A stretch of DNA of 5,768 bases from UBA4615 sp044360485 (GTDB lineage: Bacteria > Pseudomonadota > Gammaproteobacteria > Burkholderiales > Burkholderiaceae_E). Below the pieces are notes generated by a model. It searched no databases and was not told the origin of the DNA. It was given only the letters and a program-made list of their open reading frames with translations. Location: NCBI GenBank assembly GCA_044360485.1, contig JBIKKG010000227.1, positions 1-5,768 on the forward strand, written 5' to 3'. The translations under genes and the position numbers were made by a program. Of the stretch, positions 1 to 5,768 are shown piece by piece; positions within the stretch are counted from its first letter, which is position 1, and every line of letters begins with the position of its first letter.

Positions 1-122
1 CCGTGAACCGCTATCTGCCCCCTCGGGTGGCGCCGGTGGTGCCGCCGCCGGCGAGCGTGGCCCCGCGTGGCACGCTGCAGGCCAAGCTGGCCGCGCTGGT
101 CAACCGACTCATTCAGCTCTGA
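1..122 (+). CDS. C-terminal fragment of an unidentified protein upstream of the membrane anchor gene
   Basis: This is the end of a gene that enters from the left edge; the reading frame starts at base 3 and stops at TGA 120-122. About 39 residues are visible: a Pro/Val/Ala-rich stretch (VAPVVPPPASVAP) followed by a short amphipathic helix ending KLAALVNRLIQL. No cysteines or domain motifs are visible, so the product cannot be identified from the sequence. By context (27 bp ahead of a DmsC-type anchor, same strand) it would most naturally be the iron-sulfur (DmsB/SoeB-like) subunit, because anchor genes of this family usually follow the genes for the molybdopterin and Fe-S subunits. That identity is inference from gene order. 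A second frame is also open here, but its end does not fit the gene spacing as well. Confidence 0.6.
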   Translation, partial: VNRYLPPRVAPVVPPPASVAPRGTLQAKLAALVNRLIQL

Positions 123-149
123 ACGCCGCCATCGGGTTCCTACGCCCCC

Positions 150-1115
150 ATGAAACCAGCCCTTTCGGTCATCTTCTTCACGGTCAGTTCCGGAGCAGGT
201 CTGGGGCTTGCCATCTGGCTGCTGCTCGCACAACTGGGTCTGCCACTGGGCGGCGAGCTCGTGCAGCCCCAGACCTTGCGCTGGGGGGCGGTGCTGGCTT
301 TACTGGCCGTGACGGCGGGGCTACTTTCCTCTACGCAGCATCTGGCTAATCCGCGCAACGCCTGGCGCGCCTTTGCGCGCTTTCGCAGTTCATGGCTGTC
401 ACGCGAGGCGGTGCTTGCGGTCGCCTGGTATCCGCTTGCCGCCCTGCATGCCTGGCTAAGCGCTCAGGGCGCCTGGTCGGCACAGCTAAGCGGCATGGCG
501 CTGCTTGGGCTGTCGGTAGCCATCGTGCTGTGTACTGCCATGATTTATGCCAGCCTCAAGACTGTCCCGCGCTGGCGGACCTGGCATACGCCAGTGGCGT
601 ATCTGCTGCACGCCCTGACCTCAGGCGGGCTGATCTATCTCGCGCTCCAGGCCTGGCATGCACAGTCGGCTTCGATCGCTGGGGGCTTGCGCGTCTCGGT
701 GCTGCTGCTGTGTTTGCTCGTGCTCGCGGCGCTGGTCAAGCTGGCCTGGTACGCCAAGTTTTCGGCACGGGTCACCGCCACGCTCAATCAGGCGATCGGG
801 GTTCCGGAGAGCGCGCCGCGCGGCATGGTTCAGGGGCGCGTGCGCCTGCTCGATGCCGGGCACACGCATGGCACCTTCCTCACGCATGAATTCGGTTTTC
901 AGTTGGCCCGTGAGCAGGCCGGCCGGCTACGCGCACTGATGTTCGTCCTGATCACCGTGGTGCCGTTCCTGCTGGTCTGGCTGGGCGGCGCGGGTGCGGC
1001 GGTGCTGTGCCTGGCTGCGCTGTCGTTGCTGGCTGGGCTCTTCATCGAGCGCTGGCTGTTTTTTGCTCAGGCCGAGCACGTGGTGCGCCTGTATCACGGT
1101 CAGCAGCAGGTCTGA
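150..1115 (+). CDS. DmsC/SoeC-family membrane anchor subunit of a molybdopterin oxidoreductase
   Basis: The 321-residue integral membrane protein would hold a molybdenum/Fe-S enzyme at the inner membrane and exchange electrons with the quinone pool. Hydrophobicity suggests about eight membrane segments (roughly 5-30, 43-62, 88-105, 112-133, 148-168, 178-200, 262-278, 282-300). Family hallmarks seen are the N-terminus SVIFFTVSSGAGLGL, the STQHLANP motif (61-68), SSWLSRE (80-86), AMIYASLKTVPRW (130-142) and the C-terminal ERWLFFAQAEHVVRLYHG. From memory, E. coli DmsC uses His65 and Glu87 at its menaquinol site; H64 and E86 here lie at the matching places. It is longer than E. coli DmsC (about 287 residues) and has a soluble loop around 203-262 with LLDAGHTHGTFLTHEFGF, which makes me lean towards SoeC of sulfite dehydrogenase SoeABC rather than true DMSO reductase. 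The catalytic subunit is outside the window, so the substrate is unproven and no symbol is given. The ATG fits the family N-terminus, though no good ribosome binding site precedes it. Confidence 0.9.
   Translation: MKPALSVIFFTVSSGAGLGLAIWLLLAQLGLPLGGELVQPQTLRWGAVLALLAVTAGLLSSTQHLANPRNAWRAFARFRSSWLSREAVLAVAWYPLAALHAWLSAQGAWSAQLSGMALLGLSVAIVLCTAMIYASLKTVPRWRTWHTPVAYLLHALTSGGLIYLALQAWHAQSASIAGGLRVSVLLLCLLVLAALVKLAWYAKFSARVTATLNQAIGVPESAPRGMVQGRVRLLDAGHTHGTFLTHEFGFQLAREQAGRLRALMFVLITVVPFLLVWLGGAGAAVLCLAALSLLAGLFIERWLFFAQAEHVVRLYHGQQQV
1105..1110 (+). promoter_or_regulatory. Probable ribosome binding site for the SulP gene
   Basis: AGCAGG lies 9 nt before the GTG at 1120, inside the last codons of the anchor gene. 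It is an imperfect Shine-Dalgarno sequence, but it supports the GTG start over the upstream ATG at 994, which would lie deep in the anchor gene. Confidence 0.4.
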
Positions 1116-1119
1116 GCGG

Positions 1120-2433
1120 GTGTCGGCCGGCGAGTCGCGTTCGAGCGATCAGAGCGCACCCGTCCCCTGGCCGGTACGCCTGTTACCGGTGCTGCGATGG
1201 GCGCCGCGCTGGCGCGAACCCGGCACGCTGCGAGCCGATCTGCTCGCCGGGCTGACCGGTGCCATCGTGGTGTTGCCGCAGGGCATTGCGTTTGCCACAT
1301 TGGCCGGCATGCCGCCGCAGTATGGTCTGTATGCAGCGATGGTGCCGTGTTTGGTGGCGGCCTTGTTCGGCTCGAGCCGCCTGATGGTCACGGGGCCCGC
1401 CAATGCCATTTCCCTCACGACCCTGGCGCTGCTGGCGCCCTTGGCGCAACCGGGCTCGCAGGCCTACGTGTCTCTGGCGATCACGCTGTCCTGTCTCGTG
1501 GGGCTCACGCAGATCGTGCTCGGACTCGTCCGTGCCGGGCGCCTGGTCGATCGTGTGCCCCACGCCGTCATCGTGGGCTTTACGGCAGGCGCTGCGGTGC
1601 TGATCGCAGCGGCCCAACTGGCACCGTTTCTGGGCATCGAGTTGCCGCGTGGCTTGTCTGTTGCGCAAGCACTGAGTGCGGTGTTTGGCCGGATCGACGC
1701 CCTGCAACCCTTGGCTGTGGCGGGCGGGCTGGCCACGGTGCTGACGATTCGGCTGTGGGCGTGGGGCCGATATGTGCCGGCGATGCTGGTCGGGGTGGTG
1801 ATCGGCAGCCTGGTGAGCGCGCTATGCGTGGCGCTGTGGCCTGGCTTGACGGCGCCGCGTGTAGTGGCTGCGCTGCCCGGCGCGCTGCCGCCCTTCTCGG
1901 TGCCCGACCTGTCCTTCGACACGGTGCGCAGCCTGTTGCCTGCGGTGGCGGTCATGACGCTGCTGGGGCTGACCGAAGCGGTGGCCATTGCCCGCTCCGT
2001 GGCCAATATCCAGCGCGATACCTTTGATGGCAGTCGCGAGTTCATCGGTCAGGGCATGGCCAATGTGGCGGGCAGTTTTTTCTCGGCCTATCCCACCAGT
2101 GGCTCATTCAACCGCTCCGGTGTGAATGTGGTGTCGGGCGCACGCACGCCGCTTGCAGCAGCATTCGCTGCGCTCATCCTGATCGTCCTGCTCAGTTTCG
2201 TGGGGCCACTGGCACGCTATCTGCCGTTTTCGGTCATCGCCGGACTGCTCTTCATGGTGGCCTGGGGCTTGATCGACCGGGCTGAAATTGCCCGCATCTG
2301 GCGCGACGAGCCGGCCGAGCGCTGGCCTTTGGTGGTCACGTTTCTGGCCACGGTCACGCTCTCGCTGGAGTGGGCCATTCTTCTGGGCGTCGCGTGGCTG
2401 GCCAGCCGATTCGTACGAAAGGACTCGCCATGA
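1120..2433 (+). CDS. SulP-family inorganic anion permease lacking a STAS domain
   Basis: This is an inner-membrane transporter of the SulP family (sulfate, bicarbonate and other anions, usually proton- or sodium-coupled). From the GTG at 1120 it has 437 residues. The family opening is clear: RADLLAGLTGAIVVLPQGIA (38-57), then the SulP signature PPQYGLYAAMVPCLVAALFG (65-84) running on to SSR, and TGPANAIS (91-98). A second conserved block covers about 299-345, including FIGQGMANVAGSFFSAYPTS (308-327), SFNRSGVN and GARTPLA. Hydrophobic segments fill the rest. SulP proteins usually have about 550 residues or more with a cytoplasmic C-terminal STAS domain; this one stops after the last membrane helix (LLGVAWLASRFVRKDSP), so STAS is absent. 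The frame is open back to an ATG at 994, but that would overlap the anchor gene by 122 bp with an unrelated Cys/Arg-rich leader. The gene starts 4 nt after the anchor stop and overlaps the next gene by 4 nt, indicating one transcript. The transported anion cannot be read from sequence; sulfate is suggested by the neighbours. Confidence 0.9.
   Translation: MSAGESRSSDQSAPVPWPVRLLPVLRWAPRWREPGTLRADLLAGLTGAIVVLPQGIAFATLAGMPPQYGLYAAMVPCLVAALFGSSRLMVTGPANAISLTTLALLAPLAQPGSQAYVSLAITLSCLVGLTQIVLGLVRAGRLVDRVPHAVIVGFTAGAAVLIAAAQLAPFLGIELPRGLSVAQALSAVFGRIDALQPLAVAGGLATVLTIRLWAWGRYVPAMLVGVVIGSLVSALCVALWPGLTAPRVVAALPGALPPFSVPDLSFDTVRSLLPAVAVMTLLGLTEAVAIARSVANIQRDTFDGSREFIGQGMANVAGSFFSAYPTSGSFNRSGVNVVSGARTPLAAAFAALILIVLLSFVGPLARYLPFSVIAGLLFMVAWGLIDRAEIARIWRDEPAERWPLVVTFLATVTLSLEWAILLGVAWLASRFVRKDSP
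2418..2423 (+). promoter_or_regulatory. Ribosome binding site for the MetX-like hydrolase gene
   Basis: AAAGGA, 6 nt before the ATG at 2430, is the best Shine-Dalgarno match in the window. It lies in the last codons of the permease gene and fixes the hydrolase start at 2430, not at the upstream in-frame ATG at 2370. With the ATGA stop/start overlap it suggests translational coupling. Confidence 0.7.
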
Positions 2434-3434
2434 CGACCTCAAGCAGCCGCACACACGCGTTCACCGAGGGCCTCTGGGAAAGCGGCCCGTTCACGTTCGA
2501 GTCGGGCGATACGCTGGAGCGCCTGCGGATTGGTTATTCGGTGCACGGACAGATGAATGCGGCCCGTGACAATGTGGTGCTGCTGATGCCCGGCAGCAGC
2601 CACGATCGTCGTGGCATGCACGGCCATATCGGGCCAGACCGCGCCTTTGACACCGAGCGCTACTGCGTGGTGAGTACCGATGCCTTGGGCCTTGGGCTGG
2701 CCTCCAAGCCTTCCGACGGATTGCAGGGACGTTTTCCCCGGTATGGCATCCGTGACCTGGTACGGGCGCAGCGCGATCTGGTGCGCGTGGGCCTGGGCTT
2801 GGGCGATGTGCCGCTGGCAGCAGTAGGCGGCACGTCGATGGGGGCCTTTCAGTCGCTCGAGTGGATCGTGAACGATCCGGACTCGGCGCGTGCTGCGGTG
2901 CTCATGGTGCCAGCCGATCGGTCCGGGCAAGTGATTCGCAGTGCCATGCAGCGCATGCTCGACATCCTGGCGCTCGATCCCAACTGGGATGAAGGGCGCT
3001 GCATGCAGCCACCGATTGAGGGCTTGAAACTCGTGGGGCGCCACTACCATGCCTGGGCCGTGACCGATGCTTACATCGAATCACGCGGCGCTGCGTTCGA
3101 GGCTGAAGCCCGCGCCACTGGCGATCGCTACGCCACGATGGGTGCCTGGGATGTGATCCGACGCTATCAGTGCTCCAGCGCCCATGATGTGGCCGCCCCC
3201 TTCGGTGGCGACCTGAAGGCGGCGCTTTCACGCGTCACCGCGCGCGTGCTGCTCTTGCCGTGTGTACAGGATCGCCTGTTGGGCATCGAGCATGCGCGGG
3301 TGCTGGCCGCGGGTTTGCCGCACGTGCAAAACGCCGAGATCGACTCGCCCCTGGGGCACATGGCCTGGCGCCCGCAGCCCGGGTCGGCCGAGACCGATTT
3401 TCTGATCCGGACAGTGCGGACGTTTCTGGGGTGA
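2430..3434 (+). CDS. Alpha/beta-fold hydrolase, homoserine O-acetyltransferase (MetX)-like
   Basis: This 334-residue protein has no signal peptide, so it is probably cytoplasmic. It follows the MetX pattern throughout: RIGYSVHGQMNAARDNVVLL (33-52), HIGPDRAFDTERYCVVSTDALG (66-87), IRDLVRAQRDLV (107-118), the nucleophile elbow GGTSMGAFQSLEW (133-145), LDPNWDEG (182-189) and a terminal GHMAW. The likely catalytic triad is S136 (in GTSMG), D281 (VQDRLLG) and H310. It differs from true MetX in being shorter (MetX is usually about 370-380 residues), in having PGSSHD where MetX has its LTGDSH-type oxyanion segment, and in lacking the following Trp-rich part. I therefore call it a MetX-like acyltransferase or hydrolase, not a proven homoserine acetyltransferase; family members include plain esterases. 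R164 in ADRSGQ lies near where MetX has a conserved substrate-contacting Arg. It is the last gene of the + strand group, overlapping the permease stop as ATGA, and is followed by a convergent gene. Confidence 0.87.
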   Translation: MTTSSSRTHAFTEGLWESGPFTFESGDTLERLRIGYSVHGQMNAARDNVVLLMPGSSHDRRGMHGHIGPDRAFDTERYCVVSTDALGLGLASKPSDGLQGRFPRYGIRDLVRAQRDLVRVGLGLGDVPLAAVGGTSMGAFQSLEWIVNDPDSARAAVLMVPADRSGQVIRSAMQRMLDILALDPNWDEGRCMQPPIEGLKLVGRHYHAWAVTDAYIESRGAAFEAEARATGDRYATMGAWDVIRRYQCSSAHDVAAPFGGDLKAALSRVTARVLLLPCVQDRLLGIEHARVLAAGLPHVQNAEIDSPLGHMAWRPQPGSAETDFLIRTVRTFLG

Positions 3435-3438
3435 GGCC

Positions 3439-3460
3439 GCACTGATAGCGCACTGATAGC
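3439..3460. repeat. Perfect 11-bp tandem duplication, GCACTGATAGC twice
   Basis: Two head-to-tail copies (3439-3449 and 3450-3460) start 5 nt after the hydrolase stop. The 12-mer GCACTGATAGCG, counting the next G, also occurs once in inverted orientation inside the hydrolase gene at 3162-3173. The likeliest explanation is slippage duplication; no known site is recognised. Confidence 0.8.
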
Positions 3461-3468
3461 GCGTGACC

Positions 3469-3488
3469 GGCGCCAAGGTGCTGGCGCT
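3469..3488. terminator. Possible weak bidirectional hairpin between convergent genes
   Basis: GCGCCA (3470-3475) pairs with TGGCGC (3482-3487) around a 6-nt loop, with a G-T wobble extending the stem. It sits between the convergent hydrolase and SDR genes, where a terminator is expected. There is no T-tract on either side, so it is not a classical intrinsic terminator. Confidence 0.3.
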
Positions 3489-3500
3489 CAGGCGGCAGAG

Positions 3501-4265
3501 CTAAAGCACTGCAGTCAGACCGCCATCCACGTACAGCATCTGCCCGGTCATGAAGTCCGAGGCAGGTGAGGCCAGGAAAATGATGGCGCCGGACAGTTCC
3601 TTCACATCGCCCCAGCGGCCGGCCGGCACGCGCTTGCGCAGCCAGGCATCGAACTCCGGGTCTTGCATGAGTGGCGCGGTCATGTCGGTGGCGTAATAGC
3701 CCGGGCCCAGTCCATTGACCTGGATGTTGTAGCGCGCCCAGTCCACGGCCATGCCCTTGGTGAGGTTCTTCAGGCCACCTTTGGACGTGACATACGGCGC
3801 GATGGAATAACGGGCCAGTTCGCTGTTGATCGAACACACGTTGATGATCTTGCCGCGCTGGCGCGTGATCATGTGCCGTGCCACCGCACGCCCCACCTTG
3901 AAGGCGCCGGTGAGGTTGGTGCCGATCACGCGCTCCCAGGTCTCGGTGGGCAGATCCTCGAGCGGGCTGCGCAAGTTGATGCCGCTGTTGTTCACCAGGA
4001 TGTCGATCGGTCCGATGTCTTGTTCGACTGTGGCAATGGCGGCGGTGGCGCCGGCCTCATCGGTGACATCGAAGGCGGCCGTGGTCACCTTGATGCCCTC
4101 ATGACGCAACTGGGCCGCTGTGAGCTCGAGCAGCGTGGTATCGCGGCCATTGAGTACCACGCGTGCACCGGCTGATGCCAGCGCCCGGGCCAGCGCAGTG
4201 CCAATACCGCGCGATGAACCCGTGATCAGGGCGATGCGCCCGGTGAGGTCGAACAGGGGATGCAT
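3501..4265 (-). CDS. SDR-family oxidoreductase, gluconate 5-dehydrogenase (IdnO)-like
   Basis: The product is a 254-residue classical short-chain dehydrogenase, cytoplasmic and probably tetrameric. Visible are the Rossmann motif TGSSRGIG (15-22), DV (66-67) before the adenine-ring contact, NNSG (92-95) and the catalytic tetrad N117, S145, Y158 and K162 (YVTSK). PGYYATDM (188-195) follows, then the C-terminal DFMTGQMLYVDGG (237-249). R19 and R41 (NGRD) favour NADP(H). It has the same length as E. coli IdnO as I remember it and shares stretches such as DIGPIDILVNNSGI, RHMITRQRGKIINVCSINSE and NIQVNGLGPGY, so the likely reaction is reversible reduction of 5-keto-D-gluconate to D-gluconate. SDR substrates are hard to assign, however, and no other gluconate/idonate gene is nearby. 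The frame extends up to 4352, but that part lies antisense to the uvrD start; the ATG at 4265 gives the family N-terminus (HPLFDLTGRIALITG). No clear ribosome binding site is visible. The stop is TAG. Confidence 0.9.
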   Translation of the reverse strand: MHPLFDLTGRIALITGSSRGIGTALARALASAGARVVLNGRDTTLLELTAAQLRHEGIKVTTAAFDVTDEAGATAAIATVEQDIGPIDILVNNSGINLRSPLEDLPTETWERVIGTNLTGAFKVGRAVARHMITRQRGKIINVCSINSELARYSIAPYVTSKGGLKNLTKGMAVDWARYNIQVNGLGPGYYATDMTAPLMQDPEFDAWLRKRVPAGRWGDVKELSGAIIFLASPASDFMTGQMLYVDGGLTAVL

Positions 4266-4286
4266 GCTCAGCGCGTAAAATGCGGA
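4266..4286. promoter_or_regulatory. 21-bp divergent spacer between the SDR gene and uvrD, with a possible -10 box for uvrD
   Basis: The two start codons face away from each other across only 21 bp. On the + strand TAAAAT (4276-4281) differs from the TATAAT consensus at one base and ends 5 nt before the uvrD ATG; no convincing -35 hexamer lies 16-18 bp upstream. On the - strand TTGAGA (4312 down to 4307, inside uvrD) resembles a -35 box for the SDR gene, but no good -10 follows at normal spacing. Both assignments are tentative. Confidence 0.35.
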
Positions 4287-5768
4287 ATGCCCGATCTTCT
4301 CGCGAATCTCAATGAGCGCCAACTGGCCGCGGTCACGCTGCCCCCACAACATGCCCTGATCCTTGCGGGTGCGGGCAGCGGCAAGACCCGCGTGCTCACC
4401 ACCCGTATCGCCTGGCTGATCCAGACCGGCCAGGTGAGCCCGGCCGGGGTGCTGGCGGTGACCTTCACCAACAAGGCCGCGCGTGAAATGACCGCCCGGC
4501 TGTCAGCCATGCTGCCGATCAATCCGCGTGGCATGTGGATCGGGACCTTTCACGGGCTATGCAACCGGCTGTTGCGTGCGCATCACCGTGATGCTGCGCT
4601 GCCTCAGACCTTCCAGATTCTGGACTCAGCCGATCAGCTCGCCGCCATCAAGCGGTTGCTCAAGGGCCTGAATGTGGATGACGAGAAGTACCCGCCGCGC
4701 AACCTGCAGCACTTCATCAATGGCTGCAAGGAAGATGGTCTGCGCGCAAAGGATGTGGAGGTGGTGGACGATTACAACCGCCGCTTTGTTGAGTTCTACG
4801 CCGCCTATGACGACCAGTGCCAGCGCGAGGGCGTGGTGGACTTTGCCGAGCTGCTGCTGCGCAGCTACGAGCTGCTCGAGCGCAGTGTGGCCCTGCGTCA
4901 GCACTATCAGACGCGCTTTGCCCACATCCTCATCGATGAGTTCCAGGACACCAACGTCCTGCAATACAAGTGGATCAAGCAGCTGGCAGGGCCTGGCAGT
5001 GCGGTGTTTGCAGTGGGCGACGACGATCAGTCGATCTATGCTTTTCGCGGTGCCAACGTGGGCAACATGAGCGCATTCGAGCGTGAATTTCGTGTGCCCA
5101 ATCTCATCAAGCTGGAACAGAACTACCGCTCGCACGCGAACATTCTGGAGTGCGCCAATCACCTGATCCGCAACAACGGCAACCGTCTGGGCAAAGAGCT
5201 CTGGACCGATGCCGGGGCGGGCGAACCGGTGCGGGTGCACGAGGCACTGAGCGATGGGCAGGAAGCGCACTGGCTCATTGAAGAAGCCAAGAGCCTGATC
5301 AATGAGGGCTGGATGCGCGCCGACATGGCGATTTTGTATCGCTCCAATGCGCAGTCGCGGGTGCTGGAGCACGCACTGTTTTCGGCGGGGATTCCTTACC
5401 GGGTGTATGGCGGGCTGCGCTTTTTCGAGCGCGCCGAAGTCAAACATGCACTCGCCTATCTGCGGCTGATGGAAAACCCGGCCGATGACACCGCGTTTTT
5501 GCGGGTGGTGAATTTTCCGGCCCGTGGCATTGGCGCGCGTTCGATCGAGCAACTGCAGGATGCAGCACGTATGGCCGGTGTACCGTTGCACGAAGCGGTA
5601 CGTGGCCTGGCGGGTGGCGCGGGCGCGAAGCTGGGCGCGTTCGCCGCGCTGATTGCGCGCCTGCGTGGCGAGACCCACGGCATGACGCTGCCCGAGACCG
5701 TGGAGCATGTGGTCGAGCGCAGTGGCCTGATCACCCATTATCAGACCGAAAAAGAAGGCCAGGACCGC
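4287..5768 (+). CDS. uvrD: DNA helicase II UvrD, N-terminal part (runs off the right edge)
   Basis: This is a superfamily 1A 3'-5' DNA helicase that removes the excised strand in nucleotide excision repair and unwinds the nicked strand in mismatch repair. The first 494 residues are present and the frame is open to the last base. Motifs in order are the Q motif LNERQ (8-12), Walker A AGAGSGKT (27-34), motif Ia TFTNKAA (59-65), GMWIGTFHG (82-90), Walker B DEFQD (217-221), motif III GDDDQSIYAFRGA (244-256), motif IV EQNYRS (277-282) and the 2A-domain stretches YRSNAQSRVLE (351-361) and YGGLRFFER (374-382). DFAELLLR and the GMWIGTFHGL block match UvrD better than Rep. UvrD usually has about 720-790 residues, so the motifs V and VI region and the C-terminal tail lie beyond the window. 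The ATG at 4287 places the Q motif at the usual distance. No Shine-Dalgarno sequence is evident. The gene is divergent from the SDR gene and shows no functional link to it. Confidence 0.95.
   Translation, partial: MPDLLANLNERQLAAVTLPPQHALILAGAGSGKTRVLTTRIAWLIQTGQVSPAGVLAVTFTNKAAREMTARLSAMLPINPRGMWIGTFHGLCNRLLRAHHRDAALPQTFQILDSADQLAAIKRLLKGLNVDDEKYPPRNLQHFINGCKEDGLRAKDVEVVDDYNRRFVEFYAAYDDQCQREGVVDFAELLLRSYELLERSVALRQHYQTRFAHILIDEFQDTNVLQYKWIKQLAGPGSAVFAVGDDDQSIYAFRGANVGNMSAFEREFRVPNLIKLEQNYRSHANILECANHLIRNNGNRLGKELWTDAGAGEPVRVHEALSDGQEAHWLIEEAKSLINEGWMRADMAILYRSNAQSRVLEHALFSAGIPYRVYGGLRFFERAEVKHALAYLRLMENPADDTAFLRVVNFPARGIGARSIEQLQDAARMAGVPLHEAVRGLAGGAGAKLGAFAALIARLRGETHGMTLPETVEHVVERSGLITHYQTEKEGQDR

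Noticed and set aside
1197..2027. A 276-codon + strand frame and a 193-codon - strand frame (1464-2045)
   Set aside because: Both are inside the SulP gene in other frames; products are Arg/Ala/Gly-rich with no motif.
2370..2429. Longer hydrolase start at ATG 2370
   Set aside because: It would overlap the permease by 64 bp with no ribosome binding site, while the ATG at 2430 has AAAGGA at ideal distance and the usual ATGA coupling.
3235..3837. A 200-codon - strand frame spanning the convergent gap
   Set aside because: It overlaps both the hydrolase and the SDR gene out of frame; the low-complexity His/Arg/Gly composition indicates a shadow frame.
3663..4175. A 170-codon + strand frame opposite the SDR gene
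   Set aside because: It is antisense to the conserved SDR sequence, including the YxxxK region, and has no ribosome binding site or domain of its own.
4280..4315. ATG at 4280 as an alternative uvrD start or a leader peptide
   Set aside because: It is out of frame with uvrD and stops after 11 codons; the peptide shows no attenuator-like codon run.
4266..4352. N-terminal extension of the SDR protein to an upstream ATG
   Set aside because: The extra 29 residues are antisense to the uvrD Q motif and Walker A region, and SDR proteins of this type start just before the first beta strand, as the ATG at 4265 gives.
4626..5738. A 370-codon open frame on the - strand
   Set aside because: It lies wholly antisense to uvrD, whose helicase motifs are unmistakable. 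The translated product has no recognisable domain and is a side effect of high GC third positions.
1..5768. tRNA, rRNA, riboswitch, CRISPR, insertion sequence or prophage
   Set aside because: No such structure is visible: noncoding DNA totals under 150 bp, and no spaced repeats, terminal inverted repeats or transposase/integrase motifs are present.

Overview
The window is about 5.8 kb of GC-rich, densely packed bacterial chromosome. Codon use is strongly G/C at third positions, and the recognisable proteins (a DmsC/SoeC-type membrane anchor, a UvrD close to the E. coli type, an IdnO-like dehydrogenase) fit a proteobacterium. My best guess is a betaproteobacterium of the Burkholderiales type, but this rests on protein character only and no marker gene confirms it. 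I see no rRNA, tRNA, CRISPR, insertion sequence or phage gene.

Left part (1-3434, + strand): four closely spaced genes that look like one operon running in from the left edge. They are the C-terminal tail of an unidentified protein (1-122); a DmsC-family quinone-linked membrane anchor of a molybdenum oxidoreductase (150-1115); a SulP-family anion permease that ends where the STAS domain would normally begin (1120-2433, GTG start 4 nt after the anchor's stop); and a MetX-like alpha/beta hydrolase (2430-3434) whose ATG overlaps the permease stop as ATGA. The anchor belongs to the family that includes DmsC of DMSO reductase and SoeC of the cytoplasmic sulfite dehydrogenase SoeABC. With a sulfate-type permease and a relative of homoserine O-acetyltransferase next to it, the group suggests a sulfur-oxyanion module. 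That is inference from gene order, not something the sequence proves.

Middle (3435-3500): a 66-bp convergent gap with a perfect 11-bp tandem duplication and a short GC hairpin, then an SDR-family oxidoreductase on the - strand (3501-4265) that closely resembles gluconate 5-dehydrogenase (IdnO).

Right part (4287-5768, + strand): the first 494 codons of uvrD, DNA helicase II, running off the right edge. It is divergent from the SDR gene, with only 21 bp between the two start codons, so any promoters of the pair must lie partly inside each other's coding sequence.

No striking new system is evident. The points most worth checking are the anchor/permease/hydrolase operon, the permease without STAS, and the very short divergent spacer.
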